Source: Phoronis ovalis (taxonomy: Eukaryota; Phoronida; Phoronidae). Taken from it: a stretch of DNA of 10,495 bases. The notes under the pieces were generated by a model. That model had not been told where the DNA came from, ran no database searches, and saw only the letters and a list, made by a program, of their open reading frames with translations. This document shows positions 9,201 through 10,495 of this stretch, one piece after another (within the stretch, counting starts at the first letter, position 1; every line of letters begins with the position of its first letter). The position numbers and the translations under genes were made by a program. The DNA is taken from contig JAOXYB010039729.1 of NCBI GenBank assembly GCA_028565635.1, positions 1 through 10,495 on the forward strand. Reading direction: 5' to 3'.

Positions 9201-9868
9201 TAAGTATATCTTGACTGATTTCGTGCAAGAAACACCGGATGATCCGCAAGGTACATTTTCTACTGTGATTCTAAAAGAGAGTAAACTTAAAGTTATGTGT
9301 AATAATGTATTAGTTTTCTAATTTACATAAAGCACTTACAAATTTTCATGTGTTTCTGTAATAGTGAGGATCGACATTATAACGATTACGTATTAATTAA
9401 CAAGTACATTTTTTCAAAACATTTAAATAAAGTCAGATTAATATATTAATCCTTTGCAAGTTATTAAAAATGTATAAAGTAATTGCTGGGTTGTGAAAAA
9501 GGACAACATTCAAATCAGATTCACAATTATTTTTCTAGTAAAAATGTGAGCATATGATATTAATAAAAAGGACAATCCACGTATTGTTACACAAAAGGTA
9601 AATTGCATGTTAACATGAACTGTCACTGAAAATATACATTACTTACATTTTGGTGGTGTGCAATAAACTGTCCACTTTCGTTTCCGGTTTGACCTACCTA
9701 AATGTTCCTTCGACTCCACCACAGTAGTCTTCTGTTAGCACATAACCACAAGCACCTTGAAACTCATAAATTTTCCCATCAAGAGTCTCATAATGAGGAT
9801 CACCGACCGCATGGCAAGTTGCTGAACAAGGCCTCTCAGTACACACAAATTGACCGGAAATGCATTTG
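1..9868 (-). CDS. Partial multi-exon gene for a secreted VWD/C8/TIL/VWC/LDLa mucin- or VWF-like protein
   Basis: Thirteen exons joined through twelve GT-AG introns give about 649 residues without a stop. Exon order (high to low): 9698-9868, 9065-9270, 8592-8890, 8248-8404, 7968-8123, 7420-7522, 6922-7004, 6008-6103, 5581-5745, 3833-3909, 2637-2750, 716-761, 1-276. Residue numbers used here count from the first full codon (Lys1) of exon 9698-9868. Modules: end of a TIL/E unit (1-18), VWD (19 to about 190), C8 (about 207-277), TIL (281-339), VWC-like E (339-379), Thr/Pro linker (380-392), LDLa (394-423), Thr/Pro linker (424-436), TIL (437-493), VWC (493-557), Ser/Thr-rich stretch (559-600), unrecognised Cys cluster (601-639). 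Such proteins are secreted, disulfide-linked and often multimerise in mucus, matrix or clots. Both ends lie outside the window, so neither signal peptide nor C-terminal knot is visible. Gel-forming mucin, VWF-like, hemocytin-like and SCO-spondin-like identities all remain possible. Confidence 0.9.
277..715 (-). other. Intron (439 nt)
   Basis: GT-AG intron between the VWC-end exon and the Ser/Thr-rich exon. It is AT-rich, and I see no gene or repeat in it. Confidence 0.85.
716..761 (-). CDS. 46-nt exon: C-terminal end of VWC (CCPHC)
   Basis: The acceptor is tctcttttttag and the donor a perfect gtaagt; the exon enters in phase 0 and leaves in phase 1. It encodes HQVKYTLPGECCPHC, the signature end of a von Willebrand C domain (Y-x-L-PGECCP-x-C). 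Only 15 full codons long, it falls below common gene-finder limits but is supported by strong splice sites, phase match and the motif. Confidence 0.9.
2022..2040. repeat. Inverted repeat, 7-bp arms
   Basis: The arms agctgtt (2022-2028) and aacagct (2034-2040) are perfectly complementary around a 5-nt loop. They lie in a less AT-rich patch of the large intron. Function unknown; this could be chance. Confidence 0.6.
2322..2348. repeat. Inverted repeat, 10-bp arms with 7-nt loop
   Basis: The arms attgtaatac (2322-2331) and gtattacaat (2339-2348) are perfect reverse complements around gatacat. The structure is intronic and AT-rich. No flanking gene or poly-T run suggests a terminator-like role. 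It may be a remnant of a small inverted-repeat transposon. Confidence 0.75.
2637..2750 (-). CDS. Exon: central VWC module
   Basis: The acceptor is gatttttcag and the donor gtgagt; the exon is 114 nt, phase 0 at both ends. It reads PNEKWIDSADPCVEYLCINN, then SYNYLEDCPDIFCQP. The W-x(n)-C-x3-C pattern and the later C-P...C correspond to the middle of a VWC domain, which continues directly into the short exon at 716-761. It is isolated between introns of 1875 and 1082 nt, which would make it easy to miss in automatic annotation. Confidence 0.87.
2751..3832 (-). other. Intron (1082 nt)
   Basis: GT-AG, phase 0, between the two halves of the VWC start. It contains an 85-codon open frame on the plus strand (3381-3638) and a 94-codon one on the minus strand that overlaps the neighbouring exon. 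Neither has domain character outside the exon. I see no repeats worth naming. Confidence 0.85.
3833..3909 (-). CDS. Exon: end of second TIL and start of VWC
   Basis: The acceptor is tatgcttatag and the donor gtattc; the exon enters in phase 1 and leaves in phase 0. TAWNGTYCIKKQDCPC completes the second TIL (G-T-x-C-x5-C-x-C) and KDNEGNVHE begins the VWC module, where N-x-G-x-x-x-x-x-G/E-x-W is usual. NGT is a potential N-glycosylation site. The donor is weaker than its neighbours but is the only nearby GT that keeps frame and phase with the exon at 2637-2750. Confidence 0.87.
4284..4323. repeat. AT-rich microsatellite, TATAA/TA units
   Basis: A short oligo-A run (about 4274-4283) leads into repeated TA dinucleotides and several ATAAT pentamers, ending in a further TA run. 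It directly abuts the start of recognisable LINE coding sequence at 4322, so it may mark the insertion or truncation junction. Confidence 0.9.
4322..4880 (+). pseudogene. Decayed non-LTR retrotransposon (LINE) reverse transcriptase fragment
   Basis: Three successive plus-strand frames read as one LINE polyprotein. From 4322 the first gives IPLEI...NKEVLENTHDVLNRWKNDFE and stops at 4487. After a shift, the frame from 4486 gives NKAVGIDNIPYEVMKNN and MPSVWSKSV and stops at 4735. A further shift at about 4734 gives LIPKNSTDDPRVLFNYRGIS and stops at 4836, and weak similarity continues as VLNNRIMKFCDEGDLF. These match the linker and first reverse transcriptase blocks (A-G-x-D-x-I-P-x-E and NYRGISLLS) of jockey/CR1-like elements in animals. 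The endonuclease, the catalytic FADD block and the 3' end are absent. At least three frame breaks show it is dead. It is antisense to the host gene and lies wholly within an intron. Confidence 0.9.
5177..5227. repeat. Inverted repeat, 11-bp arms
   Basis: The arms acacagcattt (5177-5187) and aaatgctgtgt (5217-5227) are perfect reverse complements around a 29-nt AT-rich loop. They could be the ends of a very small inverted-repeat element or a chance hairpin. Confidence 0.7.
5581..5745 (-). CDS. Exon: Thr/Pro linker and second TIL-like domain
   Basis: The acceptor is tgttttgcag and the donor gtaggt; the exon is 165 nt, phase 1 at both ends. It begins with the repeat-like linker PTTTPQTTTPQPTC and continues CPDPNFELVNPCPECRRRLC, then KCHELSETSCCACKE. 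Together with the next exon the cysteine spacing fits a TIL domain, with CCAC in the place of the usual GCFC. This TIL is more divergent than the one at 7968-8123, so its assignment rests on spacing and on the following VWC. Confidence 0.88.
6008..6103 (-). CDS. Exon: LDL-receptor class A repeat
   Basis: The acceptor is ttattccacag and the donor gtgagt; the exon is 96 nt, phase 1 at both ends. It encodes one LDLa module: EPCKGVLCPDGYCGKPCDNI followed by KDCLDGSDEENC. Six cysteines and the acidic calcium-binding signature DCxDGSDE-x-x-C are intact (about residues 394-423). LDLa repeats bind calcium and mediate protein or lipoprotein contacts. Being a symmetric 1-1 exon that holds a single complete domain, it fits insertion by exon shuffling. 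Thr/Pro linkers lie on both sides. Confidence 0.95.
6572..6584 (+). promoter_or_regulatory. Perfect DR1 nuclear-receptor-type motif
   Basis: Two AGGTCA half-sites are separated by one base (AGGTCA-A-AGGTCA), preceded directly by a near half-site AGGTTA (6566-6571). DR1 is the known binding form for RXR, HNF4 and COUP-TF family receptors, which exist across animals. Here the match is to the sequence only; enhancer activity is inferred and the motif could be chance. Confidence 0.4.
6743..6762 (+). repeat. Tandem duplication of a GATA-containing 10-mer
   Basis: The unit cagataacca occurs twice head to tail without mismatch. Each copy carries AGATAA, the consensus for GATA transcription factors. 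It may be simple slippage or a paired binding site in the same intron as the DR1 motif. Confidence 0.7.
6922..7004 (-). CDS. Exon: end of E module and Thr/Pro linker
   Basis: The acceptor is acatttttag and the donor gtatgt; the exon enters in phase 2 and leaves in phase 1. The reconstructed junction DQCKTCTCTDSRFECITKPEC supplies the CxxCxC and FxC elements that end the VWC-like E module. The exon then changes character to LPLTTIPPTTTE, a short Thr/Pro-rich stretch likely to be O-glycosylated and acting as a hinge before the LDLa repeat. It is too short (27 full codons) to be recognised without its neighbours. Confidence 0.9.
7005..7419 (-). other. Intron (415 nt)
   Basis: GT-AG, phase 2, splitting the Cys codon of CKTC in the E module. 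AT-rich, with nothing else recognised. Confidence 0.85.
7420..7522 (-). CDS. Exon: end of first TIL and start of VWC-like E module
   Basis: The acceptor is ttttgaag and the donor gtaaat; the exon enters in phase 1 and leaves in phase 2. The junction gives QDDGTCIQPQACNC, which completes TIL, followed by TNPETGIEYKPGEVIEVDQC, the usual G-x-Y-x-PGE...C start of the E (VWC-like) module. The downstream junction creates the Cys of CKTCTC. The acceptor has a weaker pyrimidine tract than its neighbours, but the reading phase and the fit to the domain leave little doubt. Confidence 0.9.
7523..7967 (-). other. Intron (445 nt)
   Basis: GT-AG, phase 1, within the first TIL domain. AT-rich, with no other content recognised. 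Confidence 0.85.
7968..8123 (-). CDS. Exon: first TIL (trypsin-inhibitor-like) domain
   Basis: The acceptor is tgattgcag and the donor gtaaaa, in phase 1 at both ends. The sequence YMCENGMVYKECGTSCPATC, then HCLSRCNEECVEGCFCPDGL, is a textbook TIL core: C-x-GM-x-Y-x-x-C-x3-C-x3-C and later GCFC-x-x-G. In VWF and mucins this domain closes each D assembly. The last TIL segment (DGTC...) lies in the next exon. The position directly after C8 confirms the domain order. No cysteine appears to be missing. Confidence 0.95.
8248..8404 (-). CDS. Exon: second half of C8 domain
   Basis: The acceptor is gcttctttag and the donor gtaagt; the exon enters in phase 0 and leaves in phase 1. It continues the C8 domain with YYKDCVFDSCGCDMGGDCEC, then LCTAIAAYARECARYEIPI and the near-universal WR and C before TIL. 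The eight-cysteine C8 fold follows VWD in VWF, mucins, otogelin and SCO-spondin and completes the D assembly. All expected cysteines are visible across this exon and its upstream neighbour. The junction codon is Pro, giving NKLCPYMC, the usual CP transition into TIL. Confidence 0.95.
8592..8890 (-). CDS. Exon: C-terminal VWD with CGLCG motif, and first half of C8
   Basis: The acceptor is tgattttag (entering in phase 1) and the donor gtatgt (phase 0). The exon begins LTVQWDGQMSVYVTL and carries CGLCGNFDGNNNNDF (about residues 150-164). CGLCG is the vicinal-cysteine motif of VWD domains, linked in VWF and mucins to disulfide exchange and multimer assembly; the Asn/Asp cluster after it matches the calcium-binding loop. 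A linker with ANSWR, SCPEP and EPC follows, and then the start of the C8 domain, NACATLKSEVFAACHHV (about 209-225). Four consecutive AAT codons encode the Asn run. The spacing GNFDG-x4-D equals that in VWF D3, so the run is not an expansion relative to the family. Confidence 0.95.
9065..9270 (-). CDS. Exon: central part of VWD domain
   Basis: The acceptor ctcttttag joins in phase 2 and the donor gtaagc leaves in phase 1. The junction codon restores the family motif F-R-ITVENVPCG, and the exon continues with SCTKSVKIYL, both typical of VWD domains in VWF, mucins and zonadhesin-like proteins. It ends in a strand (FTYIKTCIG) that leads into the next exon's GLTVQWDG. There is a potential N-glycosylation site, NTT, at about residues 107-109. 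The length (68 full codons) and the cysteine spacing match a normal VWD, with no sign of truncation. Confidence 0.93.
9271..9697 (-). other. Intron (427 nt)
   Basis: GT-AG, phase 2, between the first and second VWD exons. AT-rich, with nothing else recognised. Confidence 0.85.
9698..9868 (-). CDS. Exon: end of TIL/E module and start of VWD domain
   Basis: The acceptor is attgtcag and the donor is gtaggt; the exon enters with one base of a split codon and leaves in phase 2. It opens with KCISGQFVCTERPCSATC, the CxxGxWxC-type tail that precedes a VWD domain in VWF and mucins. Next comes the classic VWD opening GDPHYETLDGKIYEFQG, then CGYVLTEDYC. In this family that opening strand packs the VWD beta-sandwich, and the Asp after Gly is thought to help bind calcium. 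Family comparison (CxCxSGxFxC) suggests that the split codon before Lys is Cys, which means the previous exon should end in tg; I did not find it with confidence. This is the most 5' exon I can support. Confidence 0.93.
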
Positions 9869-10495
9869 CTGACAATAACAAATTTGATATATGGTAAACA
9901 TTTTAATAGTTAAAACTGTACAATTATTTTATTATTTTTACAACTTGTCTATCTACACATCTTTCCAAATAAATTACAGCTGTGCTAATCTACCTTTATC
10001 ATAAAATGTTCTTAACTTCATTACTTAACTGAGGGACTACATGACACAGCTTCCTTACATAACTGACCAACTTCCTAAAAATGTTCCTAGCTAACTTGGG
10101 CTGGCTACTGTTGTTAGTCACATTTATGATACGATCTCCTGCTGTTGCTAGAATTAGCAATGAGTCAGGCAACATTGAGTCAGTAGGCAAATCGCCATAG
10201 TTGAGACAGAGTCTAGCTTTGTATGCTGGAAGCAAGATTCTAGTAGAAGTAAAATATAGCGTAGTTACAGATTTTTATAAAGGTCTAACTGTTGATAAAA
10301 TTACTGTGTCTCTAGTGCATTAAAATCCATGTCATACAGGTTTTGTTTGCAAATAGGCAGTACAGTTAACATAATAGGTAACAAAACGTGAGTATTTATA
10401 GACCATGCTGAAAAGGTATATTACCTACAAACTAATAGACCATCTACATAATCTCACCTCAAGTGGCAGAGGCAAGTTGTGTTGAATGGCAATTA
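9869..10495 (-). other. Upstream intron sequence, no confirmed exon
   Basis: It ends at the acceptor attgtcag before the exon at 9698-9868. The exon that should supply the preceding CxxC segment was not found with confidence and probably lies to the right of the window. The stretch holds an unexplained minus-strand open frame at about 9999-10260, described among the findings. Confidence 0.6.

Noticed and set aside
10458-10495. Candidate upstream exon encoding FNTTCLCHL with donor gtgaga, in a phase compatible with the exon at 9868
   Set aside because: In the required frame its first codon in the window is TAA, and there is no AG acceptor between that stop and the cysteines. The resulting spacing (CLCHLSKC) also fits the family poorly. 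Probably chance.

Overview
This window looks like intron-rich, AT-rich nuclear DNA from an invertebrate animal. The coding sequence is broken into short exons with GT-AG introns. The encoded modules (VWD, C8, TIL, VWC, LDL-receptor class A, Thr/Ser/Pro-rich mucin stretches) are typical of metazoan secreted proteins. A decayed LINE-type reverse transcriptase fragment sits in one intron. The base composition and the frequent 'tacatgta'-like words would suit a mollusc such as a bivalve, but a cnidarian or another invertebrate cannot be excluded. I see no bacterial operon, CRISPR array, tRNA or rRNA.

One gene accounts for all the convincing coding sequence. It lies on the minus strand and runs from about 9868 (upstream side) to beyond the left edge at position 1. 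I could place 13 exons: 9698-9868, 9065-9270, 8592-8890, 8248-8404, 7968-8123, 7420-7522, 6922-7004, 6008-6103, 5581-5745, 3833-3909, 2637-2750, 716-761 and 1-276. All 12 introns are GT-AG, and the reading phases join without a stop, giving about 649 residues of one open chain. Its start codon and signal peptide lie to the right of the window and its C terminus to the left.

In order, the protein fragment shows the end of a preceding TIL/E-type cysteine module, then a full von Willebrand D assembly: VWD (with CGLCG and a calcium-loop-like Asn/Asp cluster), C8, TIL and a VWC-like E module. After that come a short Thr/Pro linker, one LDL-receptor class A repeat, a second Thr/Pro linker, a second TIL, a VWC ending in a CCPHC motif, a Ser/Thr-rich mucin-like stretch and a cysteine cluster I do not recognise. 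This is the general plan of gel-forming mucins, von Willebrand factor, SCO-spondin and hemocytin-like proteins: secreted, disulfide-linked, multimerising matrix or mucus proteins. Which of these it is cannot be decided from this piece.

The introns are mostly AT-rich sequence without recognisable genes. They hold a plus-strand, frameshifted LINE reverse transcriptase remnant (about 4322-4880) with an AT microsatellite at its upstream edge, several small perfect inverted repeats, a perfect DR1-type AGGTCA repeat (6572-6584) and a tandem 10-mer carrying GATA (6743-6762). The far right (9869-10495) has an unassigned 80-odd-codon minus-strand open frame. The exon expected just upstream of 9868 was not resolved.
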